DNA of 64,000 bases from Aquabacter sp. L1I39 (lineage in GTDB: Bacteria > Pseudomonadota > Alphaproteobacteria > Rhizobiales > Xanthobacteraceae), in NCBI RefSeq assembly GCF_017742835.1, contig NZ_CP072392.1:5324225-5388224 (forward strand). The letters are read 5' to 3'. Below the pieces are notes generated by a model, which saw nothing but the letters and a program-made list of their open reading frames with translations, was not told the DNA's origin and did no database searches. This document shows, one piece after another, positions 52,533-62,004 of this stretch; the first letter of the stretch is position 1; each line of letters begins with the position of its first letter. A program made the position numbers and the translations under genes.

Positions 52533-53741
52533 TCACACCCGCTCGATGAGCGCGGCGATGCCCTGCCCGACGCCGATGCACATGGTGGCCACCGCCCGCT
52601 TGCCGCCGCGCACCTCCAGTGCGCTCACCGCCGTCATGGCGAGGCGTGCGCCGGACATGCCCAGCGGATGGCCGAGCGCGATGGCGCCACCGTGCGGATT
52701 GACGTGCTCGGCATCGTCCGGGAGGCCCAATTGGCGCAGCACCGCCAAGGCCTGGGAGGCGAAGGCTTCATTGAGTTCGATGAGATCGATGTCGGCCAGG
52801 GAGAGGCCGTTCTTGGCCAGTAGCTTCTGCGTCGACGGTGCCGGACCGATGCCCATGATGCGCGGCGGCACGCCGGCCTGCACGACCGAGACGACGCGGG
52901 CGCGGGGCGTCAGGCCATATTTTTTCGCCGCCGCCTCAGAGGCCAGGATCAGCGCCCCGGCCCCGTCATTGACGCCCGAGGCATTGCCAGCGGTCACCGA
53001 GCCGCCGTCCTTACGGAACGGTGTCTTCAGAGCGGCGAGTTGTTCCAGCGTGGTGTCGCCCCTCGGATGCTCGTCCACCTCCACCAGTGCGACCGCGCCC
53101 TTCTTGGCCTTGACCGCGATGGGCGCGATCTCGCGGGCGAAGAAGCCCGCCTCCTGCGCCGCCTTGGTGCGCTGCTGGGAGCGCCAGGCAAAGAGGTCCT
53201 GGTCGGCGCGGGAGATGGCGAAGTCCTCGGCCACGTTCTCGCCGGTCTCCGGCATGGAATCGACGCCGTACTGGGCCTTCATGAGCGGGTTGATGAAGCG
53301 CCAGCCAATGGTGGTGTCGTAGATCTCCGCCTGCCGCGCGAAGGCCTCCGTCGCCTTGCCCTGCACGAAGGGCGCGCGGGTCATGCTTTCCACACCACCG
53401 GCGATGATGAGATCTGCGTCGCCCGTCATGATGGCGCGGGCGCCCATGCCGACCGCATCAAGGCCCGAGCCGCACAGGCGGTTGATGGTGGTGCCAGGCG
53501 CACTCACGGGCAGCCCGGCCAGGAGGGCGGCCATGCGGGCCACGTCGCGATTGTCCTCGCCCGCCTGGTTGGCGCAGCCGAGGATCACGTCGTCCACGGC
53601 CTCCCAGTCCACGCCCCCGTTGCGCTCCTTCAGGACGCGGATGGGATGGGCGGCCAGATCGTCGGCGCGCACGTCCTTCAGGGCGCCGGCATAGCGGCCG
53701 ATGGGCGTGCGGGCGAAGTCGCAGATAAAGGCGTCGACCAT
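52533..53741 (-). CDS. paaJ: Beta-ketoadipyl-CoA thiolase (PaaJ/PcaF type)
   Basis: A 402-residue thiolase. The active-site Cys is in [20 protein letters not shown] near 90, the His in [20 protein letters not shown] near 350 and the second Cys in [13 protein letters not shown] near 385. The N-terminus [27 protein letters not shown] is the 3-oxoadipyl-CoA thiolase form. In the paa pathway it cleaves 3-oxo-5,6-dehydrosuberyl-CoA and 3-oxoadipyl-CoA with CoA. It lies 22 bp downstream of paaN on the same strand. The ATG at 53741 is preferred to an open extension upstream. Confidence 0.93.
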   Translation of the reverse strand: MVDAFICDFARTPIGRYAGALKDVRADDLAAHPIRVLKERNGGVDWEAVDDVILGCANQAGEDNRDVARMAALLAGLPVSAPGTTINRLCGSGLDAVGMGARAIMTGDADLIIAGGVESMTRAPFVQGKATEAFARQAEIYDTTIGWRFINPLMKAQYGVDSMPETGENVAEDFAISRADQDLFAWRSQQRTKAAQEAGFFAREIAPIAVKAKKGAVALVEVDEHPRGDTTLEQLAALKTPFRKDGGSVTAGNASGVNDGAGALILASEAAAKKYGLTPRARVVSVVQAGVPPRIMGIGPAPSTQKLLAKNGLSLADIDLIELNEAFASQALAVLRQLGLPDDAEHVNPHGGAIALGHPLGMSGARLAMTAVSALEVRGGKRAVATMCIGVGQGIAALIERV

Positions 53742-53763
53742 GTCTGTCTCCAATCTGTCCGGC

Positions 53764-55413
53764 TCAGGCGGCAGTGGCCGGGCGGCGCACGCAGACGATG
53801 CGGAAGCGGCCGGCGATGTAGGCGGCGTCGGTGAGGCACGCATTGCCGGCGGGATTGGCGCCGGTGACGTGATAGTCCGAGAAGGCCGCGCTCTGGTTCA
53901 CATAGATGCCCCCCGTGAGGTTCACCGAGAGGGCGACGCCGGCTTGCGCGCTGGCCTTTGCGGCGGCGCGGATCTCGTCTTCGTCCGTGCTGTAGAGGGC
54001 GGCGGTGATGGCACCCTTCTCGCGGGCCGCATGGGCGGCGCGGGCGATGCCGTCGGCGGAATCGTCCACCGCCACCAGGAAGGCGATGGGGCCGAAGCGT
54101 TCCTCCAGATAGGCCGCCTCGTCGGCGGCCTCCACGGCGAGAAGCAGCGGCGTCGCGGTGCGGGCGGCGCCGGCGAGGGGCGCGCTGTCACGGACCACGC
54201 GGCCGAGGCTGCGGGCGGCAGAGATGCGCTCCAGGGTCGCCGGGTTCTGGATCGCGCCCAGCACGGCGGCGGCGCGGGCGGGATCGGACAGCAAAGCGTC
54301 GATGGCGCCGGCTATGCCCGCGGCCACCTCCTCGAAGCTCTTATGGCCCTCGTCGGTGGCGATGCCGCCGCCTGGAATGAAGAGTGTCTGCGGCGCCGTG
54401 CACATCTGCCCGCTATAGAGCGAGAGCGAGAAGGCGATGTTCTGGCACATGCCAGCGAAGCTCGCCGTGGAGGCGATGACGATGGTGTTGACCCCCGCCT
54501 CCTCCGTGAAGAGCAGCTTGCCGCGCAGATGGTCGCGCAGCCAGCCGCCGAAGGCCGGCGAGCCGGTGAAATCGACGATTCCCACCGCTGGGTGCGTCGC
54601 GAGTTCCTTGGCGAGCGGCGCCTCGGCCGTGTCGGGCGCCAGTTGCAGGACATCGGGATCAAAGCCCGCCTCGGCCAGCACCTGACGGCCGATCTTCACG
54701 GTGATCGCCAGCGGCAGGATGGCGGCGGGATGGGGCTTCACGATCACCGCATTGCCGGTGACAAGGTCCGCGAAGAGCGCCGGATAGCTGTTCCAGGTCG
54801 GAAAGGTCGCGCAGCCGATGACGAGGCCGAGGCCGCGCGGGACGATGTGGAAGTCCTTGTCGAGGCGGATGGTGCTGCGCCCCGCCGGCTTTTCCCAGCG
54901 CACCGCGCCGGGCACCTCGGCCATCTCCTTATAGGCATAGGCCACCGCCTCCAGGCCCCGATCCTGGGCATGTGGACCGCCGGCCTGGAAGGCCATGGCG
55001 AAGGCCTGGCCGGTGGTGTGCTCCACCGCATGGGCCATCAGGAAGCTGGCTGTGTTGAGCCGCACCAGGATTTCAAGGGCAACGCCCACCCGCGCCTCGA
55101 CCGAGGCCTCCGCCCAAGCCGGCGCGGCGCGCCCGGCAGCAGCCACCAGCGCCTCGGTGCTCAGCGCCGGATAGGTAATGCCGAGCTTCAGGCCATAAGG
55201 CGAGACTTCGCTGCCCACCGGAGCCAGATCACCTGCCTGGCCAAGATCGAAGGGCCGGCCGATGAGGGCTTCGAAGGCGGCTTTGCCCTCTGCCGGCGCG
55301 GCCTCGCCATAGGTGCGTGGCACCTCCGAGAAGGCGCTCCAGAAGCCGCGCTCGCGGGTTGCCGTGACCGCAGCCTCCAGAAGCGCGCGGTGCGCCTGGA
55401 ACAGATCAGCCAT
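53764..55413 (-). CDS. paaN: Phenylacetic acid degradation protein PaaN
   Basis: A 549-residue aldehyde-dehydrogenase-superfamily protein of the PaaN group ([29 protein letters not shown] start, then [59 protein letters not shown] near 155-212). The nucleophile region reads [21 protein letters not shown] near 325-345. PaaZ already supplies the pathway's aldehyde dehydrogenase, so PaaN may be a partly redundant ring-opening aldehyde dehydrogenase. It is the first gene of the minus-strand paa operon. It faces paaG across 123 bp containing the 22-bp palindrome. Confidence 0.92.
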   Translation of the reverse strand: MADLFQAHRALLEAAVTATRERGFWSAFSEVPRTYGEAAPAEGKAAFEALIGRPFDLGQAGDLAPVGSEVSPYGLKLGITYPALSTEALVAAAGRAAPAWAEASVEARVGVALEILVRLNTASFLMAHAVEHTTGQAFAMAFQAGGPHAQDRGLEAVAYAYKEMAEVPGAVRWEKPAGRSTIRLDKDFHIVPRGLGLVIGCATFPTWNSYPALFADLVTGNAVIVKPHPAAILPLAITVKIGRQVLAEAGFDPDVLQLAPDTAEAPLAKELATHPAVGIVDFTGSPAFGGWLRDHLRGKLLFTEEAGVNTIVIASTASFAGMCQNIAFSLSLYSGQMCTAPQTLFIPGGGIATDEGHKSFEEVAAGIAGAIDALLSDPARAAAVLGAIQNPATLERISAARSLGRVVRDSAPLAGAARTATPLLLAVEAADEAAYLEERFGPIAFLVAVDDSADGIARAAHAAREKGAITAALYSTDEDEIRAAAKASAQAGVALSVNLTGGIYVNQSAAFSDYHVTGANPAGNACLTDAAYIAGRFRIVCVRRPATAA

Positions 55414-55477
55414 ACTCTCCTCCCTGATGGCGGAGCCGTCTGCCCGTCTGTTGACAAGCTCGCCCCTTGCGCTAAAG

Positions 55478-55499
55478 ATTAACCGATCGATCGGTTAAT
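55478..55499. promoter_or_regulatory. Perfect 22-bp palindrome between paaN and paaG (TetR-type operator)
   Basis: The half-site ATTAACCGATC is followed directly by its reverse complement. It lies 65 bases from the paaN start and 38 bases from the paaG start, so it can cover both divergent promoters. Size and form are those of TetR-family operators; phenylacetate genes are commonly controlled by a TetR-type PaaR that senses phenylacetyl-CoA. The regulator gene is not in this window. Confidence 0.7.
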
Positions 55500-55536
55500 T
55501 CAAGAGGCTCATACAGAGCCCGACTGGGAGGATGGA

Positions 55537-56325
55537 GTGGAGCCAATTCTTCTCGTGGACCGCCACGAAGGCTGGACCGCGCTGACGCTGAACCGGCCGG
55601 ACCGGCTCAATTCCTTCAATGAGGACCTGCACCGGGCGCTGGCGGACGCCCTCGACGCGGCCGGGCAGGACGAAGGCGTGCGCGCGGTCCTGCTCACGGG
55701 CGCGGGACGGGGGTTCTGCGCCGGGCAGGATTTGAGCGACCGGTCCCCTTCCGATGCCCCGCGCGACCTCGGCGCCACCATCGAGGCCTTCTACAATCCG
55801 CTGGTCCGCCGCATCCGGGCTTTGCGCAAGCCGGTGGTGTGCGCGGTCAACGGGGTCGCGGCGGGAGCGGGGGCGAACATCGCGCTCGCCTGCGACATCG
55901 TGCTGGCGGCCCGCTCGGCCAAGTTCATCCAGGCCTTCGCCAAGATCGGCCTGGTGCCCGATTCCGGCGGCACCTATTTCCTGCCGCGCCTCATCGGCGA
56001 TGCCCGGGCCCGCGCTTTGGCGCTGCTCGCCGAGCCGGTGCCGGCGGAGACCGCCGAGAGCTGGGGCATGATCTGGAAGGTGGTGGATGATGCCGCCCTC
56101 CAGGACGAGGCGCGCGCCCTCACAGCGCGCTTGGCCACCCAGCCCACCCAGGGTCTTGCCCTCACCAAGGCGGCCTTCAACGCCTCCGGCGGCAATGATC
56201 TCAACGCCCAGCTGGACCTGGAGCGCGACCTGCAGCGCCAGGCGGGGCTGACCCCGGATTATGCGGAAGGCGTGAAAGCCTTCATGGAGAAGCGCGCGCC
56301 TCATTTTACCGGCCGCTCCTCATGA
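55537..56325 (+). CDS. paaG: 2-(1,2-epoxy-1,2-dihydrophenyl)acetyl-CoA isomerase
   Basis: A crotonase-fold enzyme of 262 residues that converts the ring-epoxide to oxepin-CoA. It shows ALTLNRPDRLNSFNEDLH near 13, the oxyanion segment LLTGAGRGFCAGQDLSDRS near 52, VCAVNGVAAGAGANIALACDIVLAARSAKF near 98, and the active-site Asp in IGLVPDSGGTYFLPRLIG near 136. The start is a GTG with GGGAGGATGGA upstream. It overlaps paaI by ATGA and heads the plus-strand paa operon. Confidence 0.93.
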   Translation: MEPILLVDRHEGWTALTLNRPDRLNSFNEDLHRALADALDAAGQDEGVRAVLLTGAGRGFCAGQDLSDRSPSDAPRDLGATIEAFYNPLVRRIRALRKPVVCAVNGVAAGAGANIALACDIVLAARSAKFIQAFAKIGLVPDSGGTYFLPRLIGDARARALALLAEPVPAETAESWGMIWKVVDDAALQDEARALTARLATQPTQGLALTKAAFNASGGNDLNAQLDLERDLQRQAGLTPDYAEGVKAFMEKRAPHFTGRSS

Positions 56326-56810
56326 GCGCCCCGGCCTCCGCCGCGCCGACGCGCGATCCCGCCGAGGTGGCGCGCCTTTCCGCCGCCGCCATGTGGTCGA
56401 CCGACAATGCCAGCCAGGGCCTCGGCATCGAGATCCTGGAGGTGGGCCCCGGCACCTCGAAGCTCGCCATGACGCTCGCCGACCACATGACCAACGGCCA
56501 CGGCATGGCTCATGGCGGCTTCATCTTCGCGCTGGCCGACAGCGCCTTTGCCTTTGCCTGCAATTCCTATGGCGAGCGGGTGGTGGCGGCCCAGTGCGCC
56601 ATCACCTATCTGCGGCCGGGACTGAAGGGCCATCGCCTGATCGCCACCGGACGCGAGGTGGCCCGCTCCGGGCGCAGCGGCATCTATGACGTGACCGTCA
56701 CGCAGGATGGCGTGACCATTGCTGAATTTCGCGGCCATTCCCGGCTCATCGGCGGCAGCATGCTGCCGGAGGCCGGGGACGAGAACCGCCCCTCGCAAAC
56801 GCGACCTTGA
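56322..56810 (+). CDS. paaI: Hydroxyphenylacetyl-CoA thioesterase PaaI
   Basis: A hot-dog thioesterase of 162 residues that rescues CoA from dead-end intermediates of the phenylacetate pathway. The signature NGHGMAHGGFIFALADSAFAFACNSYG is near 60-86, with the Asp of the active site; VVAAQCAITYLRPGLKGHRLIATG follows. It overlaps paaG by four bases. The paaK ribosome site begins one base after its stop. Confidence 0.93.
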   Translation: MSAPASAAPTRDPAEVARLSAAAMWSTDNASQGLGIEILEVGPGTSKLAMTLADHMTNGHGMAHGGFIFALADSAFAFACNSYGERVVAAQCAITYLRPGLKGHRLIATGREVARSGRSGIYDVTVTQDGVTIAEFRGHSRLIGGSMLPEAGDENRPSQTRP

Positions 56811-56828
56811 GTGGAGGAGACGAACCCC

Positions 56829-58160
56829 ATGGCTCTCCCGGCCTATACCTTCGACCGCGACGTGAAGGGCGGCCTCGATGCCGCCGAGCGCGCCTCCCGC
56901 GACGAGATCCAGGCGCTCCAGCTGGAGCGCCTCTCCTGGTCGCTGCGCCATGCCTATGAGAATGTGCCCTTCTACCGGGCCCAGTTCGATGCGGCGGGCG
57001 TCCACCCGTCCGACCTCAAGCGCCTGTCGGACCTGTCCAAATTCCCCTTCACGGTGAAGACGGACCTGCGGGATCATTACCCCTTCGGCCTGTTCGCCGT
57101 GCCGCGGGAGAAGCTCGCCCGCATCCATGGGTCCTCGGGCACCACGGGCAAGCCCATCGTGGTGGGTTATACGCAAGCCGATATCGACATGTGGGCGGAC
57201 GTGATGGCCCGCTCCATCCGCGCGGCCGGCGTGCGGCCGGGCCAGATGGTGCATGTGGCCTATGGCTATGGCCTGTTCACCGGCGGCCTGGGCGCCCATT
57301 ACGGGGCCGAGCGGCTCGGCTGCACGGTGGTGCCCATGTCGGGTGGCATGACCGAGCGCCAGGTGCAGCTCATCCACGACTTCAAGCCGGACGCCATCAT
57401 GGTCACGCCCAGCTACATGCTGGCGCTCATGGACGGCTTCCTGAAGGCCGGCATCGACCCGCGCACCACCTCGCTCAAATATGGCATCTTCGGCGCCGAG
57501 CCCTGGACCAATGCCATGCGGACCGAGATCGAGCAGGCCTTCGCACTGGATGCCACGGACATTTATGGCCTCTCCGAAGTCATCGGCCCCGGCGTCGCCC
57601 AGGAATGCGTGGAGACCAAGGACGGCCTGCACATCTGGGAAGACCATTTCTACCCGGAGGTGATCGACCCCATCACCGGCGAAGTGCTGCCCGACGGGTC
57701 CAAGGGCGAACTGGTCTTCACCTCCCTGACCAAGGAAGCCTTTCCCATCATCCGCTACCGCACGCGGGACCTCACCCGCCTTCTGCCGGGCACCGCGCGG
57801 CCGGGCATGCGGCGCATGGAGAAGGTGACGGGACGCTCGGACGACATGATCATCCTGCGCGGCGTCAACGTCTTCCCCACCCAGATCGAGGAGATCCTGC
57901 TGAAGGCCGAGACCTGCTCGGGCCATTACCAGCTGGAGCTCATCCGCGAGGGCCGCATGGACGAGATGATCGTGCATGCGGAGATCCGCGAGGACCGCTG
58001 GGCGGGCGCCAATCTCGACGCGGTGGCCGGCCAGATCCTCGCCCGCATCAAGGATACGGTGGGCATCACCACCCGCATCGAACTGCACGAGCCCGGCGGC
58101 ATCGAACGCACCGCCGCCGGCAAGGCCAAGCGCATCATCGACCGCCGGCCGAAGGACTGA
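56829..58160 (+). CDS. paaK: Phenylacetate-CoA ligase
   Basis: An adenylate-forming ligase of 443 residues that activates phenylacetate with ATP and CoA, the first step of the pathway. The P-loop-like motif RIHGSSGTTGKPIVVGYT is near 100-117, AYGYGLFTGGLGAHYGAERLG near 145, YGLSEVIGPGVAQEC near 245 and TGRSDDMIILRGVNVFPTQIEE near 335, with the C-terminal Lys in AAGKAKRIIDRRPKD. The ATG at 56829 follows GGAGGAG; the GTG at 56811 is less likely. It is the last gene of the plus-strand paa operon. The ring-epoxidase genes (paaABCDE) are not in the window. Confidence 0.95.
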   Translation: MALPAYTFDRDVKGGLDAAERASRDEIQALQLERLSWSLRHAYENVPFYRAQFDAAGVHPSDLKRLSDLSKFPFTVKTDLRDHYPFGLFAVPREKLARIHGSSGTTGKPIVVGYTQADIDMWADVMARSIRAAGVRPGQMVHVAYGYGLFTGGLGAHYGAERLGCTVVPMSGGMTERQVQLIHDFKPDAIMVTPSYMLALMDGFLKAGIDPRTTSLKYGIFGAEPWTNAMRTEIEQAFALDATDIYGLSEVIGPGVAQECVETKDGLHIWEDHFYPEVIDPITGEVLPDGSKGELVFTSLTKEAFPIIRYRTRDLTRLLPGTARPGMRRMEKVTGRSDDMIILRGVNVFPTQIEEILLKAETCSGHYQLELIREGRMDEMIVHAEIREDRWAGANLDAVAGQILARIKDTVGITTRIELHEPGGIERTAAGKAKRIIDRRPKD

Positions 58161-58280
58161 AGGGCGGCGCCGGGGCCGTGGTGTCATGGCTTCGGCCCTT
58201 CCTCTTGTCTCCCGGTTCCTTTGCGTCCGGCGGATTGGCCGGCCGGATCACCTCGGCGTCCTCCCTCCCGCCCCGTCCTC

Positions 58281-58684
58281 CGGGGGCCTTTGCCCCCTCC
58301 CTATCCCTCCCCCGCTTTGCGGGAGAGGGGACTTTGGTGCGCTTGACGGGGCGGTGATTCGGTTCTGCCCCGGCGTCCGCATCCCGACCTCTCCCCCGGC
58401 GCGACCGGCCCCCTCTCCCGCAAAGCGGGGGAGGGTTGGGGAGGGCGAAGGAAGGACGAAGCGTCCTCCTCCCCAAGCCGCGCCCCGCCTTTTTCCTCAA
58501 CTTCTCCCCACCCCGGAGCCCTTTGCCCCCTCCTAGCCCTCCCCCGCTTTGCGGGAGAGGGGACTTTGGTCCGCCTGGACGGGGCGGCACTCACCCCGTC
58601 AAAGATGTCTGCCAACTCAACCTCTCCCCCGGCGCGACAGGCCCCCTCTCCCGCAAGGCGGGGGAGGGTTGGGGAGGGGGAAGC
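58281..58684. repeat. Alternating inverted intergenic repeats (four copies)
   Basis: Four copies of a unit centred on CCTCCCCCGC-ttt-GCGGGAGAGG: forward at 58281-58358 and 58514-58588, reverse at 58387-58452 and 58619-58684. The forward copies share the flank GGACTTTGGT and the reverse copies share CCTCTCCCCCGGCGCGAC, so a forward-reverse pair appears duplicated at about 233 bp. A related hairpin is at 15399-15424. No protein is encoded here. Confidence 0.8.
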
Positions 58685-59222
58685 ATGGACGCGAGCGCCC
58701 CAGTACCAACATCCCCGCCGATGGCGAGGTGGAGGGATGCGGGAGCGGCCGGCGCGCGGCGGCGCGCCAGGGATAAATGGGTTAGACGTCGGAGCCGGGC
58801 TCCGTCCGCTCCCGCGCGGGGATTTCTGGCCTCGGCCCCGCGCCGCGTGGGCGACAGGTTCTCCCATCAGCACCGGCCGAACCACTGCCGGATCGGTGCG
58901 CCAGGACCTTCAGCCTCCTCTGCTAACGGTTCGGGGGGCGTTATTCCCCGTCCCGTCGGACACCCGCCCCCGACACCACCCGTCAGGCCGCTCCGGACGC
59001 GCCCCTCCTTGGTGCCAGGTAAGGACACCATAGCAGAGGCGCAGGGGAATAGGAATATCATCTAGGATATTTTTCTTATATCCAGCAACCTCCCCGAACG
59101 CGCGCGGAGCCATGTCGCAAACAGAGGCCGGGCGCCTGCACAAGTCACGGGCCGTGGATGCGCGGGACAGGCCCGCGCATGACGCTGGAGGCGAAGCAAG
59201 AGCGCGAAAGCGGAGTACCGCC
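58685..59222. other. Region without a recognisable gene
   Basis: About 540 bp after the repeats and before the arsC stop. Frames on both strands are open but have no recognisable product or ribosome site. A short AT-rich patch lies at about 59048-59086. I see nothing functional here. Confidence 0.5.
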
Positions 59223-59651
59223 CTAACCCTTCGCGATCACCACCTCGCCATCCTCCTTGGTGAAGTGATCGGGCCGGCGCTCCAACAGCGAAAGCACGAC
59301 CTCGGAGGGCCGGCAGAGCTTCACGCCAAGCGGCGTCACCACGATGGGCCGGTTCACCAGGATGGGATGGGCCACCATGGCGGCGAGGATCGCCTCATCG
59401 GAGACGCCCGGCTCCAGCAGGCCAAGCTCGACGGCCGGCGTGCCCTTCTCCCGCAGGATGTCGCGCGGGGCAGCCCCCATGCGGGCGAGCAGGTCGCCCA
59501 ACAGCTCCACCGTCCAGCCCGCTTTCAGATAGAGCACCACCTCGGGCGCATAGCCCGCCGCCTCCACCATGGCGAGGGCGTTGCGGGACGTGCCGCAGGC
59601 GGGGTTGTGATAGAAGGTGATGGGAAAATCGGTCGTCATCGCCACACCCAT
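59223..59651 (-). CDS. arsC: ArsC-family arsenate reductase (glutaredoxin type)
   Basis: A 138-142-residue ArsC-fold protein that would reduce arsenate to arsenite with glutaredoxin. The catalytic Cys is in ITFYHNPACGTSRNALAMVE near 7-26; ARMGAAPRDILREKGTPAVELGL follows near 57, and the Arg in HPILVNRPIVVTPLGVKLCRPSEVV near 95-119. The start is either the ATG at 59651 or the one at 59639. An AT-rich repeated element lies about 90 bases upstream. The ArsR-type gene is upstream on the same strand but 290 bp away. Confidence 0.87.
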   Translation of the reverse strand: MGVAMTTDFPITFYHNPACGTSRNALAMVEAAGYAPEVVLYLKAGWTVELLGDLLARMGAAPRDILREKGTPAVELGLLEPGVSDEAILAAMVAHPILVNRPIVVTPLGVKLCRPSEVVLSLLERRPDHFTKEDGEVVIAKG

Positions 59652-59735
59652 GATGTGCCTGCTTTGCTCTTTCGCTCGGGATCTCGCACCGGGGTTCCGC
59701 GGCCGAAACCAAAGGCGGGGGCGCCCATCGGCCCT

Positions 59736-59769
59736 CTATATTTCTATATTTCGAGACTAATCGAATTAT
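59736..59769 (-). promoter_or_regulatory. AT-rich repeat/inverted repeat upstream of arsC
   Basis: Two adjacent copies of CTATATTT run into TTCGA-gactaa-TCGAA, a short inverted repeat. In a region of more than 65% GC this stands out and is placed where the arsC promoter and an ArsR-type site would be. The assignment is by position. Confidence 0.45.
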
Positions 59770-59941
59770 TGTGGTCCGCAAAGCCAAAAGTGCGCAGCGC
59801 CCGGTGCGCGATTCCCGCGCGGCGCCTGACGGGGACGATGCTCAGCAGGCTGAAACCGTGCGTCGCGCAGCCCCCAAAGGGGATGTTCCTTCTGCGCGCG
59901 GGCAACGGAATGTGCCCGCCCTTGCCCGAGGCTCCCGGCGT

Positions 59942-60835
59942 TCACAATCGACCCGGCTGCTCATCCTCCCCCCTCGCCGCGATGCCAAACCAGTCGGCAA
60001 AGCCTGACTCGCCCTTCCGCGTCACGGTAAGGGCGCGGCTACCCGGTACGCACGCCACCCAGTCGAGCGCCAGGAACCGCGCCAGCAGGGCCGCGCCCAG
60101 GCGGCCGGCCAGATGCGGCCGGCGTTCCGACCAGTCGAGGCAGGTGCGGCACAGGGGCCTCCGGCCCACCCCGGAGCGCTCGGCATCGATGCCGAGCTCG
60201 GCGAGGAAGAGCCGCCCGGCAGGGGTGACCAACCCGGCACCCTCATGCAGTTCCACATGCCCGCCGGCCTCAAGCGCAGCGGCCAGCGCCACCGCCAGCC
60301 GCCCGGCCATATGGTCGTAGCAGGTCCGGGCCCGGCGCAAGGCGGCATCGCGCGGCCCGGGCGGACGATGCCGGCGGGGGCCGGTGGCCGCGAGCGCCAT
60401 CAGCGCCGCCACAGCCTCCGCCACTTCGATGCCGGCAAGGCGGAAATAGCGGTGGCGGCCCTGTCGCTCCACCACCAACAGGCGGGCGGCCACCATCTGC
60501 GCCAGGTGACCGCTGGCGGTCTGGGGGGTGATCCCGCCATGGTCCGCCAGCTCGCCGGCGGTGAGGGCCATGCCGCCCATGAGGGCACAGAGCATGTGGG
60601 CGCGGGCGGGATCGCCCATGAGATGAGCCACCTCCGCCACCGCGCTGCCGGATGCGAAGTTTGCGCCGTCACTGGGGGGCGAAGGCGGCGCGGCGGTGGG
60701 CGCGCCGGCGGGCGAGACAGAGAGCCGGGCGGACAGACGCGCACGTCCCGGGCCGCGTTCCGGCCAGGGGACCGCGCCGCTGTCCGCAGCACGGCCGGCC
60801 CCTTCTGCGCCGATGGCCTTCTCCTTGGCGTCCAT
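59942..60835 (-). CDS. ArsR-family regulator with long C-terminal domain
   Basis: A 297-residue protein. A winged HTH of ArsR type is at about 62-130 (VAEVAHLMGDPARAHMLCALMGGMALTAGELADHGGITPQTASGHLAQMVAARLLVVERQGRHRYFRL). The C-terminal region of about 110 residues (ARTCYDHMAGRLAVALAAALEAGG; RRPLCRTCLDWSERRPHLAG; WVACVPGSRALTVTRKG) contains conserved Cys residues. It lacks the CVCDLC-type arsenite site of classical ArsR. The first 50 residues are Ala/Pro/Gly-rich, so the true start may be further in; the ATG at 60835 has a GGGGAG box. It is divergent from the EamA gene and may control it rather than arsC. Confidence 0.8.
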   Translation of the reverse strand: MDAKEKAIGAEGAGRAADSGAVPWPERGPGRARLSARLSVSPAGAPTAAPPSPPSDGANFASGSAVAEVAHLMGDPARAHMLCALMGGMALTAGELADHGGITPQTASGHLAQMVAARLLVVERQGRHRYFRLAGIEVAEAVAALMALAATGPRRHRPPGPRDAALRRARTCYDHMAGRLAVALAAALEAGGHVELHEGAGLVTPAGRLFLAELGIDAERSGVGRRPLCRTCLDWSERRPHLAGRLGAALLARFLALDWVACVPGSRALTVTRKGESGFADWFGIAARGEDEQPGRL

Positions 60836-61113
60836 CCCCTCATTCTCCCCTGGCGCGCCATCCGGCTGCGGATGCGGCCCGCGAAGGCCGGCCTTTCGCA
60901 TCGGCCTCAGGCGTCCCGCAAGCCCGACGATTGGTCCCGCCACCTCTCCCGCTCTCCCGGATGTGGGGCGCCAGTCTAGCGCCCCCCATCCCCGCCGGGC
61001 AGAGGGCGATACTTCGGCCGTGGCCGAACCTTTGGCGCGTGGGCGCGGCTAAGATGAGACCCGAGGCTGGCCCTGTTGGGCAGCCCCCTCGTTTCCTGTC
61101 TCACCGGACCTCC

Positions 61114-62004
61114 ATGCGCCCCCCTGCCCTGCCCGACCTCGCTCTCTTGCTCCTCCTGTCCACCTTGTGGGGGGCCTCCTACAGCTTCATCCGCGTGGGC
61201 GTGGAGACCATCCCGCCGGTAACCTTGATCGCCGCCCGCACCCTCATCGCCGGTGGCCTGCTGGCGCTGGTGGTGCAGGCGCGGGGCTTGTCCTGGCCAC
61301 GGGCATGGCGTTTCTGGGGGCAATGCGCGGTGCAGGCGCTGCTCAACAGCGTGGTGCCCTTCACCCTCATCGCCTGGGCGGAGCGCTCCATCGAGGCGGG
61401 GCTCGCCACCATCCTCAATGCCACCTCCCCCGTCTTCGCCTTCCTCGTCACCGCGCTCCTCGCCCGGCACGAGGCGGTGAGCGGGCGGAAGCTGCTCGGC
61501 GTTGCCGGCGGACTGGCGGGAACCTTGCTCATCGTGGGCGTGGATGCGCTATCGGGCCTCGGGCGGGATGTGGCAGCGCAGCTTGCGGTGGTCGCGGCCA
61601 GTGCGTGCTATGGCGGGGCGGCGGTGTGGGGGCGGCGCTTTGCGGGGCTGGACCCGCTCTTTCCGGCGGCGGGATCTCTGCTCATCGGCGCGTCGGTGCT
61701 GGTGCCGGTGAGCCTTCTGATCGACCGCCCCTGGATGCTGACGCCCTCTCCCGGTTCGCTGGGTGCCTTGGTGGCCTTGTCCGTGGCCTCCACCGCCTTG
61801 GCCTTCGTGCTTTATTTCCATTTGGTGCAGCGGCTCGGCGCGGTGGGCACCACGGCGCAGGCCTATTTGCGGGTGCCCATCGGGGTCGCCATTGGCGTCC
61901 TTGCCCTGGGAGAGCACCTCTCCGGGACGGCGCTGGCGGGGCTGGGCCTGATCCTGGCGGGGGTCATCGCCATGACGACGCCCGCAGGGCGGCGTAAAAG
62001 ATAG
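61114..62004 (+). CDS. EamA/DMT-family transporter
   Basis: A 296-residue inner-membrane exporter-type protein of two EamA repeats and ten helices. It starts with LALLLLLSTLWGASYSFIRVGVETIPPVTLIAARTLIAGGLLAL. The first repeat ends near AERSIEAGLATILNATSPVFAFLVTALL, the second starts near AQLAVVAASACYGGAAVWGRRFAGLDPLF and ends with YLRVPIGVAIGVLALGEHLSGTALAGLGLILAGVIAM. The last codons (PAGRRKR) and the stop lie in the first unit of a tandem repeat. It is convergent with nusG. The substrate is unknown. Confidence 0.9.
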   Translation: MRPPALPDLALLLLLSTLWGASYSFIRVGVETIPPVTLIAARTLIAGGLLALVVQARGLSWPRAWRFWGQCAVQALLNSVVPFTLIAWAERSIEAGLATILNATSPVFAFLVTALLARHEAVSGRKLLGVAGGLAGTLLIVGVDALSGLGRDVAAQLAVVAASACYGGAAVWGRRFAGLDPLFPAAGSLLIGASVLVPVSLLIDRPWMLTPSPGSLGALVALSVASTALAFVLYFHLVQRLGAVGTTAQAYLRVPIGVAIGVLALGEHLSGTALAGLGLILAGVIAMTTPAGRRKR

